Source: Burkholderia latens (lineage in GTDB: Bacteria; Pseudomonadota; Gammaproteobacteria; Burkholderiales; Burkholderiaceae). Taken from it: a stretch of DNA of 64,000 bases. Where the stretch lies: NCBI RefSeq assembly GCF_902499045.1, contig NZ_CABVPL010000024.1:29096-93095 (forward strand), written 5' to 3'. A program made the translations under genes and the position numbers. Below the pieces are notes generated by a model that was given only the letters and a program-made list of their open reading frames with translations, did not search any database and had not been told where the DNA came from. This document shows, piece by piece, positions 55,769 through 64,000 of this stretch. The first letter of the stretch is position 1, and each line of letters starts with the position of its first letter.

Positions 55769-55906
55769 ATGCTACGAGCCTCCGCCCATGCGATCGCCGA
55801 TGCAATCCGCGACGGCAACCTCGCGGCCGGCACGCGCCTGCCGTCGCTGCAACAGATCATGCATCGCGTGATGCCAGTCGACCGTGCTTCCCGGACGAAC
55901 AAATGA
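55769..55906 (+). pseudogene. Truncated GntR-like helix-turn-helix remnant
   Basis: The frame ending at 55906 reads RASAHAIADAIRDGNLAAGTRLPSLQQI. This matches the first half of a GntR winged helix (the A-x2-I-x2-G-x-L-x-x-G-x-x-L-P-S pattern), but the recognition helix and everything after it are missing. Only about 45 codons remain before the stop. Probably a decayed regulator gene; a genuine micro-protein cannot be excluded. Confidence 0.4.
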
Positions 55907-55908
55907 AA

Positions 55909-55937
55909 ACGGGCGGCCCGTCACATGGGCCGCCCGT
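55909..55937 (-). terminator. Rho-independent terminator of the mprF-acvB operon
   Basis: ACGGGCGGCCC (55909-55919) pairs with GGGCCGCCCGT (55927-55937) around a 7-nt loop. On the minus strand the stem is followed by TTTTCATTTG. It lies 48 bp beyond the acvB stop. Confidence 0.85.
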
Positions 55938-55984
55938 CCGATGAACCGCGCATCCCGCGCCCGCCGCGCAGCGGGCGCCGGCGT

Positions 55985-57262
55985 TCAGCGCGCCGCGACC
56001 GGCTTGCCGAACCCGCCGAGGATCTTCTTCTCGAGCGCGATGTAGTCGTGGCCGAAGTGATGGTCGCCACCGGTCTTGATCACGTCGGCGCCGGTATTCG
56101 CGAGCGCCGGGCACATCGTTTCCTTCTCCTGCGCGCCGTAGAAGCACTGCACGAGCTGCGGCGGCACCTTCGCGATTTCCGGCGCGACCTTCAGCGCGTT
56201 CTCGCTCGCCGGCATCCCGAGCCAGCCCGTCACGCGGATCTGGAAATCCGCCGCAGGCGCGAAGCCTAGCAGCGACATCACCGAGACCTTGTCGCGCAGG
56301 TCGGCCGGCAGCCGGTTGTACGCGAACGGCATCACGTCCGCGCCGAACGAGTAGCCGACCAGCGCGACGCGGTTCGCATGCCAGCGCGCCATGTACGTGC
56401 GCATCACGCGCGCGAGGTCGCGGCTCACCTGCGCCGGCGGCTTCTCGCTCCAGAAGTAGCGCAGGCTGTCGATGCCGACCACCGACACGCCGTCGCGCTG
56501 CAGCGCCTCGGCGATCGTCTTGTCGAGATCGCGCCAGCCGCCGTCGCCCGAGATCACGATCGCGAGGCGATCGCTGCTGCCCTTGGCCGGCAGCTCGACG
56601 AGCGGCAGGTCCGACACGTCGAGTTCGTCGCTGCTGCTGGTGTCGTGCAGATGCGACGCGACGAGCGACACGAGCTTCGCGCCGTCGCCGGCCGCGGCCG
56701 TTTCGACGAAGCCCGGCATCGCGCGGCGCACGATCGTCGGATCGGGCGGGCACGGCTTGAAGCGCGCATCGAGCTTCGCGGCCGGATCGACCGACACGAC
56801 GCCGGCAATCGTGTTCTCCGGCGCCATCGACAGGATCTGCTTCGCGATCGCGCCGCCCTGGCCCGCGCCGGCGACGATCGGCGTGAAGTAGCGCGACGAT
56901 TGCGCGACGCGTTCGAGCTGGTGGCTGACCGCCTCGGCGTCGCCGTCGAGGTGGTGACAGGTTTCCTGCTTCGCGGCGAGGTTCGCCGCATAGCGCTCCG
57001 AATCCACGCCGACCGTCATCGCGCCCGCCTTCGCGAGCGCATCGGCCGCCTGCTGGTCGGCCGCGCTCCAGCCGCGTCCACGCGAGAACAGCACGACGAA
57101 GCCGCGCAGCGCGCCGCTCGGCTTCGTCACGGTCACGGGGCCGTAGCGGCCGCCCGACACGGTTTCCGGTTTCGCCGCCGGCTGCGCCGCGAGCGACGCG
57201 CCGGCCAGCATCATTCCCGCGCAGGCGGCTGCCGTCCGCGCGATACCCTTCTTCACCATCAT
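55985..57262 (-). CDS. acvB: AcvB/VirJ-family lysyl-phosphatidylglycerol hydrolase
   Basis: A 425-residue exported two-domain alpha/beta-hydrolase protein with signal peptide 1-26. The C-terminal VirJ-like domain keeps a complete nucleophile elbow (ALVGYSFGADVMPF) and a terminal GGDHHFGHDY histidine region. The N-terminal domain has GAGQGG, with Gln at the nucleophile position, so it is probably non-catalytic. In Agrobacterium, AcvB hydrolyses lysyl-phosphatidylglycerol made by the LpiA/MprF partner. Here the gene follows mprF with an ATGA overlap, the same pairing. GGAGG precedes the ATG at 57262. It would tune the level of the cationic lipid in the inner membrane. Confidence 0.88.
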   Translation of the reverse strand: MMVKKGIARTAAACAGMMLAGASLAAQPAAKPETVSGGRYGPVTVTKPSGALRGFVVLFSRGRGWSAADQQAADALAKAGAMTVGVDSERYAANLAAKQETCHHLDGDAEAVSHQLERVAQSSRYFTPIVAGAGQGGAIAKQILSMAPENTIAGVVSVDPAAKLDARFKPCPPDPTIVRRAMPGFVETAAAGDGAKLVSLVASHLHDTSSSDELDVSDLPLVELPAKGSSDRLAIVISGDGGWRDLDKTIAEALQRDGVSVVGIDSLRYFWSEKPPAQVSRDLARVMRTYMARWHANRVALVGYSFGADVMPFAYNRLPADLRDKVSVMSLLGFAPAADFQIRVTGWLGMPASENALKVAPEIAKVPPQLVQCFYGAQEKETMCPALANTGADVIKTGGDHHFGHDYIALEKKILGGFGKPVAAR

Positions 57263-59853
57263 GAACGCCGACCTCCAGCCAGCAGGGACAGATCCGCGAG
57301 CGTGACGAACACGCCGACCGAGCCCGAGGCCGCGAGATAGCGCGGCTCCCAGTGCGGCTCGAACTTGCTCTTGAATGCACGCAAGCCACGGAAGTTGTAG
57401 AAGCGGCCGCCGAAGCGCCAGACCATCAGCCCGAACCGGTGCCACGGCGACGGCATCTTCGCCGCCCCCATTCCCGAGAACGGCGCGATGCCGAGGCTGA
57501 GCTTGCGGAACCCCGCTTCCTTCAGATGCAGCGCGAGCTGCGTAAACAGATACTCCATCGCGTACGGCGACGCTTCGGGCAGATGACGCATCACGCCGAC
57601 GGTCGCCTCGGTGTTGAGATCGGTCGTCATGAACGTGACGAACGCGATCGGCTTGTCGGCCTGGCGCACCAGCATCACCGACTGCGTCGCGAGATAGCCT
57701 TCGTGGAACGCGGCCACCGAGAAGCTTTTCTCGCGCGCATCGCGGCTGTCGAGCCAGCCATCGGAGATGTCGCGCAGCGCCGGCAGCGCGGCCGGCACGT
57801 CGGCCGGCGCGATCACCTCGACCGACAGCGCGTCCTTGTCGCCGCGGCGCAGCGCATAGCGCAGGTGCGACCGGTTCGAGCCCTTCAGGTCGAACCGGTC
57901 GAGCGCGATGTGCGCTTCCTCGCCGAGCTTCATCAGCGTGAGGCCGGCATCGAGATACAGCGGCAGCGCGTTCGCGCGCACCTGGTAGAACGCCGCGCGG
58001 CCGCTGTGCGCGTGCGCGAGCGCGATGAACTTGCTGATCAGCGCCGGCCATTCCTCGCGCGGCCCGACCGGGTCGTGCAGCGCGGCCCACGTGCGGCCGT
58101 TCTTCGCGTACATCAGGAACGCGCGGCGCGATTCGGAGAACAGGAACGACTTGTCGCCCATCAGCGCGAGGCCCGCATCGCTGCATTCCTGCGCGCGGAT
58201 GATCCGCTCCGCGTCGAGCAGATCCTGTTCGGCCGGCTTCACGAAACGGCCGGGCGCCGGCCGCAGCAGTTGCCACAGCGCGAACATCGCGACGAACACG
58301 CCGGCCGCGAGCGTCGCGCGCAGTGCGCGCGGCGCGCGTGCGTCGAACGAGAAATGCGACCACAGATCGCGTGTGTACGGCACGTCGCGGAACGCGAAGC
58401 ACAGCACCCACACCGCGAGGATCAGCACCAGCGTGACCGACACGAACCAGCTCACCGTGAAGCGCTCGGCGAGCAGCGACGAATGCCGGTTGAAGCGGCG
58501 CCGGCTGACGAGCAGCAGCACCAGCAGCGTGCCGAGCACGCCGGCCTCGACGAACGCGAGGCCCTTCGCGAGCGACAGCGCGAGGCTCGCGAGCGTCAGC
58601 GCGAAGGTCATCCACCAGGCGCCGTCGAGGCGGCGCAGCAGCCCGCGCGCGACGAACAGCAGCGCGACGCCCAGCACGCTGCAGATCACCTGCGAGCCTT
58701 CCAGCACCCATAGCGGCACGATGCCGCGCAGGATGGCGATGCGATGCCAGAACGCGGGCGTCGCGCTCGAGATCACGAGCATCCCGCCGACCGCAAAGGT
58801 CACGAGGCTCAGGAACAGCGGCGCCAGTTGCGACACGCGCGCGGCCTGCCGCGACACGAGCCGGCGGCGCAGCGCGCGCCCTTCGAAGCCGGCCAGCAGC
58901 CCGGCCGACAGCACGAGCGGCACGCCGAAGTAGATCGCGCGATACGCGATCAGCGCGGCCACCATCGCATGCGCGGGCACTTCGCGGCCGAGCGTGAACA
59001 CCATCGCGGCTTCGAACACGCCGATCCCGCCCGGCGTATGGCCGATCATCCCGAGCAGCAGCGCGGCCGCGTAAACCGTGATGAAGGTCGGGAAGCCGAC
59101 CGGCGCGGCCGGCAGCAATACCCACAGCGTCAGGCCGGCGGCCACGACGTCGAGCACCGCATAGACGACCTGCGCGACGAGATCGCGCCGCGCCGGCACG
59201 TCGAACGCGAGCCATTTGAACCGCGTGATGACCGGGCGCGCGGTGCTGCCGCACAGCACGACCATGCCGGCGAGCACGACGAGCAGCGCGGCGCCGCCCC
59301 ACGTGAGCACGCCGGGCGCGACGTGCAGCATCGCGGCGAGCGTCTGCGGCACGCACACCATGCCGATCGCGGTCATCAGCACCATCGCGAGCGCCAGCGT
59401 GCCGCTGGTGAATACCGTCATCCGGCCGATCTGCGCGGGCGTGACGCCCGACACGCCGTACACGCGCGCGCGCACCGCGCCGCCCGTCAGCGCGCCGAAC
59501 CCGGTCGCGTTGCCGAGCGCGGAGCCGGCGATCGCGCCGGTCCACAGCGCGGCGCGCGGCACGTTCGCGCCGACGTAGCGCAGGCCGACCGCATCGCGGG
59601 CGACGAGCGCGAGATAGCTGAGCGCGGTTGCGACCAGCGACGCGGCCCACTCGCCGACGGCCATGTGGCGCAGTTGGCGGATCACCGACCGGTAGTCGAC
59701 GGATTCCGACAGATGCTGGAAAACCACGATCAGCAGCAGCCCGATGCCGAGTGCGAGCAGCGGCGACAGCACGCGCTCGTGGCGGATCAGCGCCGAGAAA
59801 CGGGCGATCGCCGACGCGGCACGGCCGGGCGGACCAGGGTGACGGGAAGACAT
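57259..59853 (-). CDS. mprF: Lysyl-phosphatidylglycerol synthase/flippase
   Basis: An 864-residue protein of the MprF/LpiA family. The N-terminal two thirds form about fourteen membrane helices, including the flippase-type segments GNATGFGALTGGAVRARVYG and GMIGHTPGGIGVFEAAMVF. The C-terminal cytosolic DUF2156 domain (about 540-850) carries GDKSFLFSESRRAFLMY, FYQVRANALPLYLDAG and MEYLFTQLALHLKEAGFRKL, the aminoacyl-transferase blocks. It transfers lysine (or alanine) from aminoacyl-tRNA to phosphatidylglycerol and flips the product. This confers resistance to cationic peptides and acid. It is co-transcribed with acvB. Confidence 0.93.
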   Translation of the reverse strand: MSSRHPGPPGRAASAIARFSALIRHERVLSPLLALGIGLLLIVVFQHLSESVDYRSVIRQLRHMAVGEWAASLVATALSYLALVARDAVGLRYVGANVPRAALWTGAIAGSALGNATGFGALTGGAVRARVYGVSGVTPAQIGRMTVFTSGTLALAMVLMTAIGMVCVPQTLAAMLHVAPGVLTWGGAALLVVLAGMVVLCGSTARPVITRFKWLAFDVPARRDLVAQVVYAVLDVVAAGLTLWVLLPAAPVGFPTFITVYAAALLLGMIGHTPGGIGVFEAAMVFTLGREVPAHAMVAALIAYRAIYFGVPLVLSAGLLAGFEGRALRRRLVSRQAARVSQLAPLFLSLVTFAVGGMLVISSATPAFWHRIAILRGIVPLWVLEGSQVICSVLGVALLFVARGLLRRLDGAWWMTFALTLASLALSLAKGLAFVEAGVLGTLLVLLLVSRRRFNRHSSLLAERFTVSWFVSVTLVLILAVWVLCFAFRDVPYTRDLWSHFSFDARAPRALRATLAAGVFVAMFALWQLLRPAPGRFVKPAEQDLLDAERIIRAQECSDAGLALMGDKSFLFSESRRAFLMYAKNGRTWAALHDPVGPREEWPALISKFIALAHAHSGRAAFYQVRANALPLYLDAGLTLMKLGEEAHIALDRFDLKGSNRSHLRYALRRGDKDALSVEVIAPADVPAALPALRDISDGWLDSRDAREKSFSVAAFHEGYLATQSVMLVRQADKPIAFVTFMTTDLNTEATVGVMRHLPEASPYAMEYLFTQLALHLKEAGFRKLSLGIAPFSGMGAAKMPSPWHRFGLMVWRFGGRFYNFRGLRAFKSKFEPHWEPRYLAASGSVGVFVTLADLSLLAGGRRS

Positions 59854-60328
59854 AGGTTATTCGTGCTGGTACATGGCATGTCGCGGCGCGGGACGGCCGG
59901 GCGGCGACGAATCTGGTTGTTCTGCGTGGGCGGTCGGCCGAAAGCAGAGGCAGGCGACGCCTGGATCGGAAATGACAAGTATACGGATCTTATATTACAG
60001 AATATTTCGGTCTCACACAGGGCGGTTGGGGACGCCCGTCGCATCAACGCCGCATCAAAATCATGCGCAAGGTGCGCATCATACCGGGAACCGGTGCCGG
60101 TTTTTCATCAGATGACTGATGAATTACGCATTTGGAAAGAATTCTCCCGGCCGGCCGGCCGCACGAGCGCAAATCCGCGATCGGACGGCGGTTTGGGAAA
60201 TGGGGACGGGACGGCGGCGCAGGCCGGCAACGCCGCGCCGTCGGGCCGTCGGGCCGTCGGGCCGGCGATTCGGGGCCGGCGCTTCGGAGCCGGCGATTAA
60301 CCGGCCGGAACCGGGCCGCCCCGTTTCA
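59854..60328. other. mprF upstream region, no gene seen
   Basis: 475 bp between the mprF start and the SDR stop. It contains an AT-rich stretch (59990-60015: ATATTACAGAATATTTC) that probably includes the mprF promoter, and the GC-rich microrepeat at 60241-60264. No gene is supported. Confidence 0.45.
60241..60264. repeat. Three tandem copies of TCGGGCCG
   Basis: The 8-bp unit TCGGGCCG occurs three times without interruption, followed by imperfect GGCGATTCGGGGCCGGCG repeats up to the SDR stop. Simple slipped-strand expansion in intergenic DNA is the likely origin. Confidence 0.8.
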
Positions 60329-61189
60329 TCATGCCGCCGCGAAATCGGTCGAACTCGCCAGCGCCTTCCATGCTTCCGTTTCCTCCGTCACGTAGGCGTT
60401 CTTGGCCGCAATGGCCGCCAGCGTGTCCGTACCGAGCGGCAGGCGCAACGGCGGGTCCGCCGCGTCGGCCAGCGCGATCATCGCGGCCGCGAGCTTCGCC
60501 GGGTCGCCGGGCTGGTTGTGATTCAGTTGCGTGGCCTTGCGGCGAACCGCGCCCGACGTTTCGTCGTAGTCGTCGATCACGTGCGGCGCGACGACCAGCG
60601 ACGACGCATCGAGGAAGTCCGTCCGGAAGTAGCCGGGTTCGACCACCGTCGCGTGAATCCCCAGCGGCTTCAATTCCGCATGCAGCGCCTCCGTGATCCC
60701 TTCGACCGCGAACTTCGTCGACGAGTACACCCCGAACCCCGCCGCGGCCCGATAACCGCCGATCGACGAAATGTTGATCACGTGGCCCGAACGATTCGCG
60801 CGCATCGCGGGCAGCACGGCACGCGTGACGTTCAGCAGCCCGAATACGTTCGTGTCGAACATGCGGCGCACGTCCGAATCGGCCGACTCCTCCACCGCGC
60901 CGAGCAGGCCGAAGCCGGCGTTGTTGACCAGAACGTCGATGCGGCCGAACGTGTCGATCGCCGCCTGCACGGCCGCTCTCGCCTGCGCCTCGTTGGTCAC
61001 GTCGAGCTGGACCGGCAGCAATGCCGCCGAATCGCCGAGACGCTCGACGATCGCCGCCGCGTTGCGCCCCGCGGCCACGACGGCGTTGCCGTCCTCGAGC
61101 GCCGCTTGCGCGATCAATGCCCCGATGCCGCGCGATGCGCCGGTGATGAACCAGACCCGCTTGAAACCGCCTTGCCGCTTGCCTTCCAT
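60329..61189 (-). CDS. Short-chain dehydrogenase/reductase
   Basis: A 286-residue classical-type SDR. The cofactor motif is TGASRGIG (residues 16-23), the structural motif NNAG, and the catalytic Ser/Tyr/Lys are in INISSIGG and YSSTK. Arg at the end of AAGR after the second strand favours NADP(H). GGAGAAAC precedes the ATG at 61189. It is divergent from a LysR gene 119 bp away, which probably controls it. The substrate is unknown; the family covers sugars, steroids and xenobiotic carbonyls. Confidence 0.88.
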   Translation of the reverse strand: MEGKRQGGFKRVWFITGASRGIGALIAQAALEDGNAVVAAGRNAAAIVERLGDSAALLPVQLDVTNEAQARAAVQAAIDTFGRIDVLVNNAGFGLLGAVEESADSDVRRMFDTNVFGLLNVTRAVLPAMRANRSGHVINISSIGGYRAAAGFGVYSSTKFAVEGITEALHAELKPLGIHATVVEPGYFRTDFLDASSLVVAPHVIDDYDETSGAVRRKATQLNHNQPGDPAKLAAAMIALADAADPPLRLPLGTDTLAAIAAKNAYVTEETEAWKALASSTDFAAA

Positions 61190-61308
61190 GATGTTTCTCC
61201 ACGTGTGTGTGATGAGGTGAGTCCATGGTAGGCGCGACGATTGACACGAACTAGCCGGTCTATTCTTGCGTGATAATCAACTTTTATTTGCGAATCCGGA
61301 GCACGGAA

Positions 61309-62268
61309 ATGAACGGAATCCGCGCGATCACGACGTTCGTGCGCGCCGCCACGCTCGGCAGCCTGCGCGGCGCGGCGGTCGACCAGCGCATCTCGCCGCA
61401 GGCCGCGAGCCATGCGGTGATGCAGTTGGAGAAGGAACTGGGCGTTCGGCTTTTTCACCGCACGACCCGCAAGCTGAGCCTCACCGAGGAAGGCCAGCGC
61501 CTCCTCGACAACGTGAAGCCGGCGCTGGAGATGCTGTCGTCCGCGCTCGACGACGCGCGGCGCTCGACGGAGGACGTGGGCGGCGTGCTGCGCGTGAGCG
61601 CGCCGCGCGCGCTGGGCCTCCCGGTCCTGTGGCCGCATTTCGATGCGTTCCAGAAGCGCTACCCGAACGTGCACCTCGACGTGCAGCTCGACGATCAGTT
61701 CACCGATCTCGTCGCCGACCGTTCCGACGTCGGGTTTCGCGGCGGCCATCCGCCTTCGGGCGGCTCGATCGCGCGCCCGCTGGTGCCGATTCAGTTGATC
61801 GTGTGCGCGTCGCCCGACTATGTCGAGCGCAACGGCGCGCCGCGGACCATCGACGAGCTGGCGGCGCATCGCTGCACCGGCTACCGGCGCGCGACGACGG
61901 GAAAGCTCGCGCAATGGCAGTTCCGCATCGGCGACGAGCTCGTCTATCGCGACGTCCCTGCCGCGATCTGCGTGAACGACACGGAGATGGAAACGCAGGC
62001 GGTGCTGTCGGGCCTCGGTATCGGGCAGCTCGGCAGCTTCAACGCGGCGCCGCATATCCGCAGCGGCCGGCTCGTTCCGTTGCTGACGCAACATATGTCC
62101 GAATACGGGATGATCTACATCTACTACCGGCATCGAACGGAGCAATCGCAGCGCGTGCGGACGTTCATCGACTTCATGGTCGAACGCATGGCCGGCAATC
62201 GTGACTTTTTTCTCGATCCTTCCGAACTTCGCGCCGGCCGGCAGTCCGCGCAAAAGCCGCGCGGATAG
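61309..62268 (+). CDS. LysR-type transcriptional regulator
   Basis: A 319-residue LysR protein of the DsdC/AaeR-like group. Helix-turn-helix residues 5-62 include GSLRGAAVDQRISPQAASHAVMQLEKELGV-type sequence, then HRTTRKLSLTEEG. The effector domain carries LRVSAPRALGLPVLWPHF and SDVGFRGG. GGAG lies eight bases before the ATG at 61309. It faces the SDR gene and is its likely activator or repressor. The stop codon lies inside the base of a terminator-like hairpin. Confidence 0.9.
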   Translation: MNGIRAITTFVRAATLGSLRGAAVDQRISPQAASHAVMQLEKELGVRLFHRTTRKLSLTEEGQRLLDNVKPALEMLSSALDDARRSTEDVGGVLRVSAPRALGLPVLWPHFDAFQKRYPNVHLDVQLDDQFTDLVADRSDVGFRGGHPPSGGSIARPLVPIQLIVCASPDYVERNGAPRTIDELAAHRCTGYRRATTGKLAQWQFRIGDELVYRDVPAAICVNDTEMETQAVLSGLGIGQLGSFNAAPHIRSGRLVPLLTQHMSEYGMIYIYYRHRTEQSQRVRTFIDFMVERMAGNRDFFLDPSELRAGRQSAQKPRG

Positions 62269-62302
62269 CGGCGAAGCGGCCGCCAACGGGCCGATTCGCC
62301 GC
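62268..62302. terminator. Hairpin between convergent lysR and flavoreductase genes
   Basis: GCGGCGAAGCGGCC (62268-62281) pairs at 13 of 14 positions with GGCCGATTCGCCGC (62289-62302), loop 7 nt. It fills the whole 38-bp gap between the two stop codons. No T-run. Confidence 0.5.
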
Positions 62303-62306
62303 CGGA

Positions 62307-64000
62307 TCAGTACACGTCACGCATGTAGCGGCGCGCCTTCGCGAGCCGCGCGACGTAGTCGTTCGCGGCTTCGTCCGACATCCCGCCGTGCTCGGCCACG
62401 ATCGCCTTCAGCGCGGTATCGACGTCCTTCGCCATCCGCGCGGCGTCGCCGCACACGTAGAAGTGCGCGCCGTCTTCCAGCCACCTGTAAAGCTCGGCGC
62501 CCTGCTCGCGCATCCGGTCCTGCACGTAGATCTTGTCGGCCTGGTCGCGCGAGAACGCGAGATCGAGCCGCGTCAGGAACCCGCTGTCGCGCATCGCGGT
62601 GAGTTCGTCGCCGTAGTAGAAGTCGGTTTGCGCATGCTGCTCGCCGAAGAACAGCCAGTTGCGCCCGCGCGCGCCGCGCGCCTGCCGCTCGTGCAGGAAG
62701 CCGCGAAACGGCGCGACGCCGGTGCCCGGCCCGACCATCACGATCGGCACGTCGCCGTTCACCGGCGGCCGGAAATGCGCGGATTTCTGCACGAACACCG
62801 GCACGCGGCCGTCGTCCGCGCGATCGGCGAGGAACGTCGACGCGACGCCTTTGCGCGCGCGCCGGCCGTTGTGATAACGCACGGCCGACACCGTCAGGTG
62901 AATCTCGCCGCGATGCGCGCTCGGGCTCGACGCGATCGAGTACAGCCGCGGCTGCAGCCGCTTCAGCATCCCGACCAGTTCCGCGCCCGACAGCTCGATC
63001 GGGAACTCGTGCAGCACGTCCGCAAGTTGTTGCCCCCACAACCATTGCTTCAGGTCGGCCTTGCGATCGTCGGCGAGCAGCGCCTTCAGCGCGCCGTTCG
63101 CGGTGCGCGACGCGATGAACGCGAGCGTGTCCGGATGCGGGCGCGTGATGTCGAAGTGGCGCGCGAGCGCGTCGCCCAGGCACATGTCGCCGACGCCTGC
63201 GACCGATACCGGCGCGTCGGCCTTCAGCGCGGTGACCGACAGCAACTCGTCGACGAGTTCCGGACAGTTGGTCGGCCATACGCCGAGCGCGTCGCCGGTT
63301 TCGTATTCGAGGTTCGCGCCTTCGGTCGACAGCGACACGTAGCGCGTGTCCTTCGCGGCGCCCGGCCGGTTCAGCCGCAGGTTCGCGACGAGCTTCGACG
63401 GCGCCGGATGCGCCTTGGTCGGCAGCAGACCCGACGCGCTCAAGCCGGTGGCCGGCACCGCGTGCAGCGCCGCATCCGCTTCCTTGATCCGCGCGATCAC
63501 GCGTTCGAGCCACTGGTCCGCGTCGCGCTGGAATTCGACGTCGCAATCGACGCGCGCACACAGCCGCGCCGCGCCAAGTTCGGCCAGCCGCGCATCGAGC
63601 CGGCGGCCGTGGCCGCAGAACTGGTCGTAGTTGCGGTCGCCGAACGCGAGCACCGCGAAATGCACGCCGTCGAGGCGCGCGACGCTGCCGGCCTGCAGCG
63701 CATCCCAGAACTCGCTGCCGTTGTCGGGCGCATCGCCGTCGCCGAACGTGCTGGTCATCAGCAGCACGTACTGCGCGCCGGCCAGCGACGCGACCGGATA
63801 GTCGGACATGCACGCGGTGCGGATCTCGAAGCCCGCGTTCATCAGCTGCGTCGCGTAGTCCTCGGTCAACGATTCGATGTTGCCGGTCTGCGACGCCCAC
63901 AACAGCGTGACCTTCGGGCGCGCGCGCACGATCCGCACGCCGCCGGACGCGGCCGCGTCGGCCGGCAGCGCGGGCGCCGCGCCGTCCGCGGCGTGCGCGG
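62307..64000 (-). CDS. CysJ-like NADPH flavoreductase (5' part missing)
   Basis: About 564 C-terminal residues of a diflavin reductase; the start lies beyond the right edge. In order: a linker rich in Ala/Pro, a flavodoxin domain (LLWASQTGNIESLTEDYA with the FMN loop, then STFGDGDAPDN), an FAD-binding domain (PRLYSIASSP), and an NADPH domain (GPGTGVAPFRGFL, FFGEQHAQTDFYY, YVCGDAARMAKDVD), ending RRYMRDVY as in CysJ. It passes electrons from NADPH via FAD and FMN to a partner such as sulfite reductase or a haem protein. The frame stays open to the edge with a linker, which suggests an additional N-terminal domain, possibly a PepSY membrane domain. This last point is a guess. Confidence 0.88.
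   Translation of the reverse strand, partial: AHAADGAAPALPADAAASGGVRIVRARPKVTLLWASQTGNIESLTEDYATQLMNAGFEIRTACMSDYPVASLAGAQYVLLMTSTFGDGDAPDNGSEFWDALQAGSVARLDGVHFAVLAFGDRNYDQFCGHGRRLDARLAELGAARLCARVDCDVEFQRDADQWLERVIARIKEADAALHAVPATGLSASGLLPTKAHPAPSKLVANLRLNRPGAAKDTRYVSLSTEGANLEYETGDALGVWPTNCPELVDELLSVTALKADAPVSVAGVGDMCLGDALARHFDITRPHPDTLAFIASRTANGALKALLADDRKADLKQWLWGQQLADVLHEFPIELSGAELVGMLKRLQPRLYSIASSPSAHRGEIHLTVSAVRYHNGRRARKGVASTFLADRADDGRVPVFVQKSAHFRPPVNGDVPIVMVGPGTGVAPFRGFLHERQARGARGRNWLFFGEQHAQTDFYYGDELTAMRDSGFLTRLDLAFSRDQADKIYVQDRMREQGAELYRWLEDGAHFYVCGDAARMAKDVDTALKAIVAEHGGMSDEAANDYVARLAKARRYMRDVY

Noticed and set aside
55985-59650. Apparent 1221-residue fusion upstream of AcvB
   Set aside because: The upstream two thirds are an out-of-frame reading of mprF; AcvB has its own ribosome-binding site, ATG and signal peptide at 57262.

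Overview
The window is high-GC proteobacterial DNA. Its gene content points to a Burkholderia of the cepacia complex: a DUF4148 protein, YXWGXW-repeat proteins, an AcvB/MprF pair, a subfamily-3 isocitrate lyase next to GTP-dependent PEP carboxykinase, and many LysR/MFS/LysE pairs. The order aceA, pckG, btuB resembles what I remember of the second chromosome of B. cenocepacia. That is recollection, not a search. I saw no rRNA, tRNA, CRISPR array or insertion sequence. One tyrosine recombinase and three possible gene remnants are the only hints of gene flow or decay.

Layout. 0-5 kb: sulfonate uptake/desulfonation (partial ssuD, ssuA), then a hydrolase-marR operon behind two tandem palindromes, then a secreted Asp-box protein. 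5-9 kb: an alcohol dehydrogenase with a perfect FNR/ANR-type site, divergent from a ZnuD-like TonB receptor with a Zur-like palindrome. 9-17.6 kb: chemoreceptor, trehalose synthase, OsmC protein, accessory FtsH and an exported phosphatase. 17.7-22 kb: pckG and aceA (gluconeogenesis and glyoxylate shunt). 22-25 kb: a three-gene operon of a YeaK-like tRNA deacylase, a DauR-like regulator and a PLP dehydratase. 25-27.4 kb: a cobalamin riboswitch and a BtuB-type receptor. 27-31 kb: LysE/Lrp pair, VOC protein, and a DUF1326-DUF2182-CusF operon that is probably copper-related.

31-42 kb is more accessory: an MFS remnant, an MFS pump, a second infA with a TTG start, a cold-shock gene and a perfect 19-bp hairpin, a PIN-toxin remnant, an acyltransferase, a LysR/MFS pair, a DUF4377 lipoprotein and the lone integrase. 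42-47.3 kb is a minus-strand cluster. An ECF sigma factor, preceded by an apparent 27-codon leader ORF, overlaps a one-helix putative anti-sigma protein and a periplasmic metal-sensor-like protein; DUF1800, DUF1501 and YXWGXW genes follow. 47.5-52 kb holds a Tat-exported metallophosphoesterase, a LysR/LysE pair and small proteins.

52-55 kb contains a PotD-like lipoprotein whose gene overlaps that of a membrane diguanylate cyclase, a layout like the Vibrio NspS-MbaA polyamine sensor. This is the best candidate for an incompletely described signalling system here. 55-60 kb is the mprF-acvB lysyl-phosphatidylglycerol operon with a clear terminator. 60-64 kb: an SDR divergent from a LysR gene, then a CysJ-like flavoreductase running off the right edge.

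Start sites were chosen by ribosome-binding site, overlap and signal-peptide logic. All functions are inferred from motifs read by eye.
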